Shown in pieces: positions 8,214-16,319 of a stretch of 64,000 nt of DNA. The notes under the pieces are model-generated. The model worked only from the letters and a program-made list of their open reading frames with translations. It did not search any database and had not been told where the DNA came from. Position 1 is the first letter of the stretch. Every line of letters starts with the position of its first letter. Position numbers and translations under genes: made by a program. The stretch comes from Streptomyces sp. DG2A-72 (lineage in GTDB: Bacteria > Actinomycetota > Actinomycetes > Streptomycetales > Streptomycetaceae), in the NCBI RefSeq assembly GCF_030499575.1, contig NZ_JASTLC010000001.1, forward strand, positions 3,434,001 through 3,498,000, written 5' to 3'.

Positions 8214-8753
8214 TCAGGCGGAAATAGCGCCGTCGATCCGGGCCAGAGCGTCGTCCGCGCCGTAGGGCTGCAAGTACGGCAGCCAGCGCGGATCCCTATG
8301 GCCGGTCCCGATGATGCGCCAGGCCAGGCCGGAGGGCGGAGCGGGTTTGTGGCGCAGCCGCCAGCCGATCTCGAAGAGATGCCGGTCGGCTTTCACATGG
8401 TTGCAGCGACGGCAGGACGCCACCACGTTGTCCCAGACGTGCTTGCCCCCGCGGCTGCGCGGGACGACGTGGTCGACGCTGGTTGCGACGCCACCGCAGT
8501 ACATGCACCGGCCCCCGTCGCGCGCGAAGAGCGCCCGCCGGGTAAGAGGAACGGGCCCCCGATAGGGAACCCGGACGAATCGCTTGAGCCGGACCACGCT
8601 TGGTGCGGGGACTGTGACAGTTGCGCTGTGCATAAAGGCGCCGGACTCCTCGAGGCATACGGCCTTGTTCTCGAGGACGAGGACGAGCGCGCGGCGGAGC
8701 GGTACGACGCCGAGCGGCTCGTACGACGCGTTCAGGACCAGGACATGCGGCAC
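8214..8753 (-). CDS. HNH endonuclease family protein
   Basis: A 179-residue protein with a GTG start at 8753 and an AAGGAGG site six bases upstream; longer upstream starts lack such a site. The N terminus VLVLNASYEPLGVVPLRRAL is typical of a conserved actinobacterial HNH family. The HNH core includes CMYCGG near residue 79, VDHVVPRSRGGKHVWDNVV near 94-112 and CRRCNHVKADR near 113. This gives two CxxC pairs for structural zinc and the His/Asn/His catalytic set. The gene is single, conserved in Streptomyces and not tied to a restriction system here. The substrate is not known. Confidence 0.9.
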   Translation of the reverse strand: MPHVLVLNASYEPLGVVPLRRALVLVLENKAVCLEESGAFMHSATVTVPAPSVVRLKRFVRVPYRGPVPLTRRALFARDGGRCMYCGGVATSVDHVVPRSRGGKHVWDNVVASCRRCNHVKADRHLFEIGWRLRHKPAPPSGLAWRIIGTGHRDPRWLPYLQPYGADDALARIDGAISA

Positions 8754-9071
8754 GGATGCCTCCTTGTGCGTCGGCGGCGCGTGGCTCGCGCCGGGACGAT
8801 CTGTAGTCAGTCTCCCCTCATGCCTGGTGGAAGCGCCACCATGTCCCGGTAACGGGCTGGGAGTGTTTTCGACCACATCTTGATTCATCCCCAGGATCAC
8901 GGGCGGTTCATCCCACCAGTTCATCCCCGGCGGAGCGCCTCTCCTCCCTCGAACTCCGCAACGATCCACACACAATGCCCCGATAGTGTGGTGAGCCTGC
9001 CCGTCCGGTGACCATCTTGTGATCTTTACTGCCTGTCGGCGGGCGGACCGCTGCACCTGGAGGTACCTGCC
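8754..9071. other. Intergenic region between divergent HNH and MscS genes
   Basis: No coding region is convincing here. Three TTCATCCC direct repeats occur at about 8883, 8909 and 8922, a possible regulator site or degenerate repeat. The MscS ribosome site (GGAGG) is at its right end. Promoters for both divergent genes must lie here, but I cannot define -10/-35 elements with confidence. Confidence 0.4.
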
Positions 9072-10172
9072 GTGTCCCTGTCCGCCGTCCTCTTGGCCGC
9101 CGGTTCGTCGCCGTCGCCGTCGCCGTCTCCCTCACAGACGACGCCCCCGGCGGTCCCCTCGCTCCAGGACGCCCATGAGAGCGCGACCAACGCCGCGGGC
9201 TGGGTCCAGCAGAACTGGTCCACCTGGCTGGCGATCGGCCTCAGAGTCCTGCTGATCCTGGTGATCGCGGCGGTGCTGAGAGTGGCGGTGCGCCGGGCGA
9301 TCACCAAGCTGATCGAGCGCATGAACCGGACGGCCCAGGCGGTCGACGGCACGGCGCTGGGCGGTCTGCTGGTCAATGTGGAGCGCCGCCGCCAGCGCTC
9401 CCACGCGATCGGCTCGGTGCTCCGCTCGGTGGCCAGCTTCCTGATCATGGGCACCGCGGGCCTGATGGTCCTCTCCACCTTCGAGATCAACCTCGCCCCG
9501 CTGCTGGCCTCCGCCGGTGTCGCGGGCGTCGCGATCGGTTTCGGCGCCCGCAACCTCGTCACGGACTTCCTCTCCGGCGTCTTCATGATCCTCGAGGACC
9601 AGTACGGCGTCGGCGACACCGTCGACGCGGGCGTCGCCTCCGGCGAGGTCATCGAGGTCGGCCTGCGCGTCACCAAGCTGCGCGGCGACAACGGCGAGAT
9701 CTGGTACGTCCGCAACGGCGAGGTCAAGCGCATCGGCAACCTGTCCCAGGGCTGGGCCACGGCCGGTGTCGACGTCACCGTCCGCCCGTCGGAGGACCTG
9801 GACCGGGTCAAGGCCGTCCTCACCCAGGTCGGCGAGGACATGAGCAAGGAAGACCCCTGGAACGAGATGCTCTGGGGCCCGGTCGAGATCCTGGGCCTGG
9901 ACAGCGTCCTGCTGGACTCCATGGTCGTCCGTGTCTCCGCCAAGACCATGCCCGGCAAGTCCCTCACCGTCGAACGCGAACTCCGCTGGCGCATCAAGCG
10001 CGCCTTCGACGCCGAGGGCATCCGCATCGTCGGCGGCCTCCCGCTCCAGCCGGACGACGAGTCGCCCGCCGACCCGACCGCGGGCATGTCGGCCCCGTCG
10101 GTCTTCTCGAACACGTCGTCCCCGCAGGCTTCGGCGGCCTCACCGCTGACTCCGCCGAGCGCCACGAAGTAG
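9072..10172 (+). CDS. Small-conductance mechanosensitive channel (MscS family)
   Basis: Membrane channel of 366 residues that should release solutes on hypo-osmotic shock. A Ser/Pro-rich N-terminal segment is followed by three hydrophobic helices near residues 55-75, 110-135 and 140-165. Then comes the MscS pore-helix signature GVAGVAIGFGARNLVTDFLSG, with FMILEDQYGVGDTV beginning the beta domain. The cytoplasmic alpha/beta domain is complete, and the last 40 residues are Pro/Ser-rich and probably disordered. GTG at 9072 with upstream CTGGAGGT is the chosen start. Its 3' end is 11 bp from a convergent VOC gene. Confidence 0.95.
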   Translation: MSLSAVLLAAGSSPSPSPSPSQTTPPAVPSLQDAHESATNAAGWVQQNWSTWLAIGLRVLLILVIAAVLRVAVRRAITKLIERMNRTAQAVDGTALGGLLVNVERRRQRSHAIGSVLRSVASFLIMGTAGLMVLSTFEINLAPLLASAGVAGVAIGFGARNLVTDFLSGVFMILEDQYGVGDTVDAGVASGEVIEVGLRVTKLRGDNGEIWYVRNGEVKRIGNLSQGWATAGVDVTVRPSEDLDRVKAVLTQVGEDMSKEDPWNEMLWGPVEILGLDSVLLDSMVVRVSAKTMPGKSLTVERELRWRIKRAFDAEGIRIVGGLPLQPDDESPADPTAGMSAPSVFSNTSSPQASAASPLTPPSATK

Positions 10173-10183
10173 GCGCTGCGGGA

Positions 10184-10603
10184 CTACTCCGGTGCCGCGG
10201 CCGACTGGGTCTGGGGGTTGGACACCAGTTCCCACAGGTGCCCGTCGGTGTCGGTGAAGTACCCCATGTAGGACCCGTCATAGGTGCCCGCGCTCTTGGG
10301 GACCGACCCGCCCGCCGCCGCGGCTCGGGCGAGGATGTCGTCGACCTCTGCCTTGCTGCCGATGGCACAGGAGATGACGCACGCGCCCGCCACGGCAGCG
10401 TCGGGAGTGGCGACGCCGGCACGGTCGGTGTACGTCGCGTACTCCTCGCGCTCGATCAGGAAGAGCGACAGGTTCGGCAGCTCGAAGAGGACGGCGCCTT
10501 CGTCCACGGCTGCCGCGGACAGACCCAGTCCGTCCCGGTAGAAGCGCAGGGCCGCGTCCAGGTCGGCGACCGGAAGCGAGAGGACGACGGTTTTCGGCTT
10601 CAT
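10184..10603 (-). CDS. VOC-superfamily (glyoxalase/bleomycin-resistance-like) protein
   Basis: A 139-residue single-domain protein with the VOC fold: KTVVLSLPVADLDAALRFYRD at the start, two beta-alpha-beta-beta modules and YMGYFTDTDGHLWELVSNP at the end. The FTDTDGHLWEL motif carries the usual metal-ligand Glu; the N-terminal ligand position is not a clear His, so metal binding is uncertain. Members include dioxygenases, glyoxalases and binding proteins. The substrate cannot be inferred. A 25-aa ORF lies upstream on the same strand. Confidence 0.88.
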   Translation of the reverse strand: MKPKTVVLSLPVADLDAALRFYRDGLGLSAAAVDEGAVLFELPNLSLFLIEREEYATYTDRAGVATPDAAVAGACVISCAIGSKAEVDDILARAAAAGGSVPKSAGTYDGSYMGYFTDTDGHLWELVSNPQTQSAAAPE

Positions 10604-10637
10604 GGTTTCTCCTGACTTGGCCGGGGTTCGCTATGGA

Positions 10638-10715
10638 CTAGTCGTCGCTGGAGCCGGAGCCCGATTTCCCGCTCCCGCTGGTGCTGCGCCCCAGAAAGCG
10701 CACGAGCACGGCCAT
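10638..10715 (-). CDS. 25-residue small ORF with strong ribosome site
   Basis: ATG at 10715 encodes MAVLVRFLGRSTSGSGKSGS and ends DD-stop at 10638. An AAGGAGG sequence precedes the start at good spacing, and three tandem 15/16-bp repeats form the leader just upstream. The peptide has a short hydrophobic/basic head and a Gly/Ser tail with an acidic end. It is too short for a domain call. It may be a genuine small protein or a leader peptide for the VOC gene 35 bp further on. Confidence 0.4.
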   Translation of the reverse strand: MAVLVRFLGRSTSGSGKSGSGSSDD

Positions 10716-10730
10716 GCGCCGCCCCTCCTT

Positions 10731-10775
10731 CTGTTGTGGTCACGTCTGTTGGGGTCACGTTCTGTTGGGGTCACG
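10731..10775. repeat. Three direct repeats in the leader of the small ORF
   Basis: CTGTTGTGGTCACG (10731), CTGTTGGGGTCACG (10746) and CTGTTGGGGTCACG (10762) are spaced 15 and 16 bp. On the minus strand the unit reads CGTGACCCCAACAG and ends next to the ribosome site of the 25-aa ORF. Even spacing suggests a repressor-binding array or a structured leader. Confidence 0.7.
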
Positions 10776-10808
10776 CCATCCTGTCAGGAGCGGTTGCGCC
10801 GATCTCTC

Positions 10809-10867
10809 TTGACGCCCCCTTCACGCCGGGCTTACCTTCCTGAGCACCGCGATAGGAAACTTTCCTA
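10809..10867 (+). promoter_or_regulatory. ROK gene promoter and autoregulatory palindrome
   Basis: TTGACG at 10809-10814 and TACCTT near 10833-10838 are spaced 18 bp, a plausible sigma-HrdB promoter. Just downstream lies the 15-bp palindrome TAGGAAACTTTCCTA (10853-10867), perfect about its centre. AGGAAA/TTTCCT dyads of this kind occur upstream of sugar regulons in actinomycetes. Its place between promoter and ROK start suggests autorepression. Confidence 0.6.
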
Positions 10868-10950
10868 ACAGTGATCGGTCGGGACTCCGTCGAGCGCCCT
10901 CGATGGACTTCCCTCCCCCGTCACTGAAAAGCTGGGCGGCTGAAAGGCAG

Positions 10951-12174
10951 GTGTCGACTCACATGGCTGGAACCGCCGGCACGCCGGGCACCCCGCGCGT
11001 CCTGCGCGCCATGAACGACCGTGCCGCGCTGGACCTCCTGCTGACCCACGGCCCCCTGTCCCGCACGAAGATCGGCAAGCTCACCGGCCTCTCCAAGCCG
11101 ACCGCATCCCAGCTCCTGGCCCGCCTGGAGGCCGCCGGGCTCGTCCTCGTCACCGGCACCAGCGAGGGCCGCCCGGGCCCCAACGCCCAGCTGTACGCGG
11201 TCAACCCGACCGCCGCGTACGCCGCGGGACTCGACGTCACCCCCGAACGCATCCACGCCGCCGTCGCCGACATCACCGGCCGCACGGTCTGCGAGTACGA
11301 GCTTCCGACCCCGGGCAGGCAACCCAAGGGACCCGTCGTCCAGCAGGTCACCGACGCCCTCGACGGCGCCGTCAAGGCGGCCGGGCTCGCCCGCGCCGAT
11401 CTCCACCGGCTCGTCATCGGCACCCCCGGCGCCTTCGACCCCGGAACCGGCCGACTCCGCTACGCCTCCCACCTCCCGGGCTGGCACTCCCCCACGCTCC
11501 TCGACGAACTCGCCGCCACGCTACCGATGCCGGTCGAGTACGAGAACGACGTCAACCTCGTCGCCGTCGCCGAGCAGCGACTGGGGGCGGCCCGGGGCCA
11601 CGAGGACTTCGTGCTGCTGTGGAACGAAGGGGGCCTGGGTGCCGCCCTCGTCCTCGGCGGCCGGCTGCACCGCGGCTGGACCGGCGGTGCGGGAGAGGTA
11701 GGTTTCCTGCCGGTCCCCGGCGCACCGCTCGTGCGGCAGGTAACCAAAGCCAACAGTGGCGGCTACCAGGAGCTGGCCGGTTCGCAGGCGATCCCCCACC
11801 TCGCGCGTGAGATCGGCATCTCCGACATCCCCTCGGGACCGTACGCCGAAGTCGCCGCCGCCCTCGTCGCGCGGGCCGCCGCGGAGGACACCGTCCTGCA
11901 CCGGCTGCTCCTCCAGACCTACGCGACCCGGCTCGCCACGGGTCTCGCCTCCCTCGTCTCCGTCCTCGACCCCGAACTCGTCGTCCTCAGCGGCGCCTCA
12001 CTCGCCTCCGGCGGCGAGGTGCTGCGCGCCCTCGTCCAGGCCGAGCTGGAGGAGCTGGCCGCGACCCGGCCCCGGCTCGTCGTGGGCGACGTGCATGAAC
12101 ACCCCGTGCTGCGCGGCGCGTTGGAGAGCGCGCTGGCAGCCACCCGCGACGAGGTCTTCGACACCTCCCGCTGA
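10951..12174 (+). CDS. ROK-family transcriptional regulator
   Basis: Cytoplasmic sugar-responsive repressor of about 407 residues. An N-terminal winged helix (LLLTHGPLSRTKIGKLTGLS and following recognition helix) joins a ROK fold with ENDVNLVAVAEQ and GGAGEVGFLPV. The Cys-rich zinc motif of ROK kinases (CxCGxxGCxE) is absent after GEVGF, which fits a regulator rather than a kinase. GTG at 10951 was preferred (AAAGG upstream; product begins MSTHMAGT); ATG at 10963 is also possible. The upstream palindrome suggests autoregulation. A sugar-kinase remnant lies downstream beyond IS debris, so this may once have been a regulator-kinase pair. Confidence 0.9.
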   Translation: MSTHMAGTAGTPGTPRVLRAMNDRAALDLLLTHGPLSRTKIGKLTGLSKPTASQLLARLEAAGLVLVTGTSEGRPGPNAQLYAVNPTAAYAAGLDVTPERIHAAVADITGRTVCEYELPTPGRQPKGPVVQQVTDALDGAVKAAGLARADLHRLVIGTPGAFDPGTGRLRYASHLPGWHSPTLLDELAATLPMPVEYENDVNLVAVAEQRLGAARGHEDFVLLWNEGGLGAALVLGGRLHRGWTGGAGEVGFLPVPGAPLVRQVTKANSGGYQELAGSQAIPHLAREIGISDIPSGPYAEVAAALVARAAAEDTVLHRLLLQTYATRLATGLASLVSVLDPELVVLSGASLASGGEVLRALVQAELEELAATRPRLVVGDVHEHPVLRGALESALAATRDEVFDTSR

Positions 12175-12180
12175 CCGTTC

Positions 12181-13879
12181 CTAAAGACTGAGCGGGAGTG
12201 AGTCCTGTTGCCAGGACGCATGCTCAGCCGAACGCCCCGAACGGTGTTGGGCGTTCTGGTCTCCCGCGTTCGCTCCGCATCCGGGCGGCACGCATCTGGT
12301 GCGTGGTCCGAGAATGCGGGGGCGGGTTTCCTCACGCCCGGGGACCTCCGGTCGGGCCTGGACGGTCCGATGCCCACGACGATCACTCCGGTCGTCGTGG
12401 GGCGGTGCCGTCCGTCGCCGGACTGGGTGTCCCTGGGCGCGCCTTCCGATCGCCACGGCGGCTGCGTCGTGGCGGGTTGTGGTGCGGTTCTTCGAGGTCA
12501 GCGGGCGCTGCCAGTGCTGGGCGCCCCACTTGGATGTGTAGGCCGGGTCCACGGCGATGATCGCGATGCCCGTGTGGTCGGCCATCGAGGTCAGCCGGGC
12601 GCGGAGCTTCCCGGTGGGCATGGCTGGAGATCAGCTGTCGGAAGCGTTTCTTGCGGCCGTGCTTCGCCCGGGTCTTCTCCGCACGGAAGTCCAGGTCCTC
12701 CACCGCGATCGCTGTGACGCCACAGATCTTCGCCCAGTTCAGCAACCGCGTGAGGGCGTGACGGACCTGGGCGTCGCGGTGCTCGCGGGTGCCGGACAGG
12801 TCGTAGAAGAACCGGCGCGGCCTGCCGATCGGGTTGCCGTGCACATCGAGGCGCCAGGCGGCGAGGTGGTCGGCGTTGGTGTCCACGCCGATCACGCCCT
12901 CGGCCAGGGCAGCCTTAAGCGGGATCGTCTGCGCCGACTGGTACTGCCAGGACGCGGTGAGGTACCAGCGCCCGCGTGCCACATCCAGGTGAATGCGGTA
13001 CGCGACGGCCCGGTTCGCCTCGACGCGGTCGGCCCATTCCTGCCCCCGGTGCGGGAAGCTCACACGGGCGGCGAGCACATAGCGGCCGTGCTTCGCGTTC
13101 GCCAGATCTGCCAGCGGGGCGGGAAGCCTGATGCTCACCTCGCCGTCAGGGCTGACGCGGATGGTCTCGTTGCCGTATCGCTTCCCGGACTCGCCGTCGG
13201 CGCCGAGGAACCAGCGTTCGGCTTCCCACTGCCTGTGCCACTGGTCCTCGGTGAGCTGGGCAGTGTCGAGGTGGTGGCGGGTGCGGGCCAGGCGCCTGCC
13301 GCCTCTCACCACATGCACGATCCCGGCCTCGCGGTCGGCTTGCTCGGCGGCCAGCCTGTCTTCGAGGACGTGCAGGCGGCGGGTCTTGGCATGCCACTCC
13401 TGACGGGAACTGTAGCCGCCCGGCGTCTTCTTGTTGCCCTTCTCCCTGATCGGGAGCGACAACCGGTGCGCGATCGTGGCGATGCCCGCTTCCAGGCCCT
13501 GGATGTGGGCGGACCGGCAACGGCGGGCGAGTGCCCACTGATCATGTGTGGCCTTGGTGATGCTGCCTGCCCACCGCGACGAGGACACCGCGGTCAGCTC
13601 CCGCTTGCGCACCGCCCACGTGTCCGCGGAATGCTCCAGACCGTCTGTGCAGCGGACCTTGAGGTCCTTCGAGGCGAGCGAACCGAGATGCGCGCCGACC
13701 AGCCCGAGGACTTTCTCGTCCTGCGGCGTCAGACACTTGAGGCGGGTCCGCACGGCCACACCGCTCGGGCCGGTCGCGACGAACGACTTAGCCGGTGACC
13801 GTAGCCCGCCCACCCCGTCACCCCCTGCCCCGCCCGCCGTCACCGCATCCAACGAGGCCCGACAGCAACGGTCACGCAT
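12181..13879 (-). pseudogene. TnpB-like IS200/IS605 accessory protein, frameshifted
   Basis: An RNA-guided-nuclease-type TnpB relative of the actinobacterial branch lacking an obvious CPxC zinc ribbon. RuvC-like motifs are recognisable: GVIGVDTNADHLAAW (first Asp), AIAVEDLDF (Glu), and AVDPAYTSKWGAQHW (last Asp). The first two are in one frame and the third in another. At about 12620-12630 the reading changes from RKKRFRQLISS to MPTGKLRARLTSMADHTG, consistent with one inserted base. The C terminus RSAEHASWQQDSLPL follows in the second frame. N-terminal start uncertain; ATG at 13879 used. It is probably dead unless the indel is a sequencing error. Confidence 0.75.
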
Positions 13880-14007
13880 TCGACGTAAGAAAATCCGTTC
13901 CCCCACGAAGGGCTCGCCTATGTCGCACGCACGGCCCCGACCACCGGCACTCGCTCCTGCCCACCAGAACACGCTTGAGCACACTCCAGCGGCAGCAGCT
14001 CCAAACC

Positions 14008-14343
14008 CCTGGTGAGGCCAAGCGGCTCAAGAGGCTGGAACAGCGGCGGGAACGCCAGCGCGCCCACCGCAAGCCCGACGAACGCACCAGCAACCGCCTG
14101 CGCCACACGTACGACCAGATCGCCCTGTTCCGCGCAAGAGCCACGCGCCGAGCGGTCGACTGGCAGCACAAGACCACCACCGAGATTTCCGACATGTTCG
14201 GCGTCATCGGGGTGGAAGATCTGACCATCGTCAACATGGTCAAGTCCGCCAAGGGAACCCTGGAAGCCTCCGGCAAGAACGTCCGGCAGAAAGCCGGGCT
14301 GAACCGGTCGATCAACGGTGAGGCATGGGGCCGGACGGTCACC
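14008..14343 (+). pseudogene. Internal fragment of a second TnpB (canonical type)
   Basis: In frame on the plus strand, TPGEAKRLKRLEQRRERQRA, then a KPDERTSNRLRHTYDQIALF helix and GVEDLTIVNMVKSAKGTLEA match the middle of a standard OrfB/TnpB. The segment NVRQKAGLNRSINGEAWGRT follows. The N-terminal RuvC-I part and the C-terminal zinc ribbon with the last catalytic Asp are gone. The next codon context passes straight into kinase-like sequence. It is an IS remnant adjoining, and oppositely oriented to, the TnpB-like pseudogene. Confidence 0.75.
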
Positions 14344-14344
14344 T

Positions 14345-14651
14345 GACCCGGTGGCCCGGGCGATCGTGGACCGGGTGGCCGACGAGGTGGTGACGATGGC
14401 GACGGTGGCCCTGACCCGCCTGGGGCTGCTGGAGGAGGAGACGCCGGTGGTGCTGGGGGGGCGGGGTGCTGGCCGCGGGGCACGCGCAACTGGACGACCG
14501 GATCAGGGACTTGCTGGCGGAACGCGCTCCGAAGGCGGTGGCCCGGGTGGTGCGGGCCCGGCCGGTGCTGGGCGCGGTGTTGCTCGGGCTCGACCGGGTG
14601 GGGGCGGGGGCCGGGGTGCAGGAACGGGTACGTACTCAGTATGTGACATAG
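14345..14651 (+). pseudogene. 3' remnant of a BadF/BadG-type N-acetylglucosamine kinase gene
   Basis: Starting at the TnpB junction the sequence reads DPVARAIVDRVADEVVTMAT, then RLGLLEEETPVVLGG. After a one-base shift it continues LAAGHAQLDDRIRDLLAERA, then APKAV..PVLGAVLLGLDRV to a stop. This is the C-terminal end of the BadF/BadG/BcrA/BcrD ATPase family kinases, annotated as N-acetylglucosamine kinase in Streptomyces. The shift falls in a run of seven G at 14455-14461, so it may be a real or technical homopolymer indel. The N-terminal two thirds are missing, probably lost through IS activity. The intact ROK regulator gene upstream points the same way. Confidence 0.65.
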
Positions 14652-14846
14652 CACCACCCGCCCCCCGATGGAACCGAACCGATTCCCCCGGCGTATTCAT
14701 GGGCAGGGAGGCTGCGGAGCGCCACGTCATGCCCGAAACCCGGGCTGCACCGCTGCGATCCGATCAAGATCCAGTGAAGGCCGGTGCGGAATGTCAGTCC
14801 CGGCAGCGATACTTGCGGCGAAGGATGACCATGGGGGAGGTCAGCA

Positions 14847-16319
14847 GTGACACACTCGCCGAAAAGCAGCACGGCGCCACCAGCGGGCGCCGCGCCCACG
14901 ATGCCATCACTACCGCCGCAACCGGGCGGCCCCGGCGCATCCGGCCCATCCCTTCCCCCCGCACCACAGGGATCGGCCGCCCCGGACCCCACCGAGCCGC
15001 CCCGCCGCACCGCGTTCGCCGAGGGCGTCGACCGCCTCCGCGCGGCGGCCACCACCGAACCCGGCCGTCTGCGCATCATCGGCGCGGTCCTCGCCCTGCT
15101 GGTCGTCGCCTTCGGTGCCGTGACGGCCTGGCAGACGACCGAGCGGGCGGGCGCGGCCGACGACGTACTGCACAGCAGCCAGCCGCTCAGCTCGGACGCG
15201 GCCGACATCTACCGCTCCCTCGCCGACGCCAACACGGCGGCCTCCAGCGGCTTTCTGGCCGGCGGCCAGGAGACGGCAGCGACGCGCGACCGGTACGAGA
15301 AGGACATCCGCACCGCCGCGGCCAAGCTCGTCAACGCCGCCGCGAACTCGGAGCCCGACTCCCCGTCCGCGGCGACCATCGCCCGGCTCAACCGGCTGCT
15401 GCCGGAGTACAAGGGCCTCGTCGAGCGCGCCCGGACGTACAACCGGCAGGGCTTCCCGGTCGGCGGCGCGTATCTGCGGTACGCGAACGAGAAGATGCAG
15501 ACCCAGATGCTCCCCGCGGCCGAGGATCTCTACACGAAGGAGAACCAGCGGCTGCGCGACGACTACGACGACGCGACGCCGTATCCCTGGGCCGCGATCG
15601 CTCTCGGCGTCCTCGCGCTCGCCGGGCTGGCCTGGGCCCAGCACCGCAACTACCGGCGCACCAACCGCGTGCTCAACCACGGCCTGGTCGCCGCGACCGC
15701 GACGGCCACGGTGGTGCTGCTCTGGCTGGTCGTCGGCCACAGCGTCGCCCGCGCCGGCCTCAACGACTCGTACGACCACGGCGTCCGCTCGCTGAACGTG
15801 CTGAACGACGCCCGGATCGCCTCCCTGAAGGCACGCGGCAACGAGAACCTGACGCTGGTCGCCCGCGGCGCCGAGACGGTCACCACCCCGGACGGCAAGA
15901 CCCTCGACAAGTTCGACGACACCTTCCAGAAGGACATGAAGACCCTCGCCAAGGGCCTGACCGCAGCCGAGGATCTCGCCGACGACCGCTCTGGCGAGCA
16001 GCCGGTCACGGCGGCCGTGGGCAACATGGAGGAGTGGCAAAAGCGCCACACCTCCGCCCGCGCGGAGGACGACAACGGCAACTACCAGCAGGCACTGGAC
16101 AAGGTGATCGGCACCAAGGGTGCGACCGGCGAGTGCTTCGACAACGTCGACGCGAACCTCGCCAAGGCACTCGCCCATGAGCAGACCGAGTTCAAGCAGG
16201 CCGCCGGTGACGGCCTCGACGCGATGACCGGCCTGTCGGTGGGCGCCGCCGTCCTCGCGGTACTCGGTGCCGCTGGCGCGGTACTGGGCATCGGGCGCAG
16301 GCTGTCGGAGTACCGATGA
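14847..16319 (+). CDS. glnX: GlnX-like membrane sensor partner of PknG
   Basis: A 490-residue membrane protein opening a seven-gene operon. A Pro-rich cytoplasmic N terminus (about 60 residues) precedes TM1 near 75-97 and a helical outer domain to about 245. TM2 and TM3 lie near 246-266 and 281-301, a second helical outer domain follows, and TM4 near 461-483. This resembles actinobacterial GlnX, which passes an amino-acid signal from the binding protein GlnH to PknG in mycobacteria and corynebacteria. GTG at 14847 has GGGGGAGG upstream. Its TGA overlaps the glnH ATG (ATGA at 16316). Symbol assigned by position and topology. Confidence 0.7.
   Translation: MTHSPKSSTAPPAGAAPTMPSLPPQPGGPGASGPSLPPAPQGSAAPDPTEPPRRTAFAEGVDRLRAAATTEPGRLRIIGAVLALLVVAFGAVTAWQTTERAGAADDVLHSSQPLSSDAADIYRSLADANTAASSGFLAGGQETAATRDRYEKDIRTAAAKLVNAAANSEPDSPSAATIARLNRLLPEYKGLVERARTYNRQGFPVGGAYLRYANEKMQTQMLPAAEDLYTKENQRLRDDYDDATPYPWAAIALGVLALAGLAWAQHRNYRRTNRVLNHGLVAATATATVVLLWLVVGHSVARAGLNDSYDHGVRSLNVLNDARIASLKARGNENLTLVARGAETVTTPDGKTLDKFDDTFQKDMKTLAKGLTAAEDLADDRSGEQPVTAAVGNMEEWQKRHTSARAEDDNGNYQQALDKVIGTKGATGECFDNVDANLAKALAHEQTEFKQAAGDGLDAMTGLSVGAAVLAVLGAAGAVLGIGRRLSEYR

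Noticed and set aside
14466-14651. Independent 61-aa gene
   Set aside because: It continues the kinase C-terminal homology from the preceding frame across a one-base shift, so it is a remnant.
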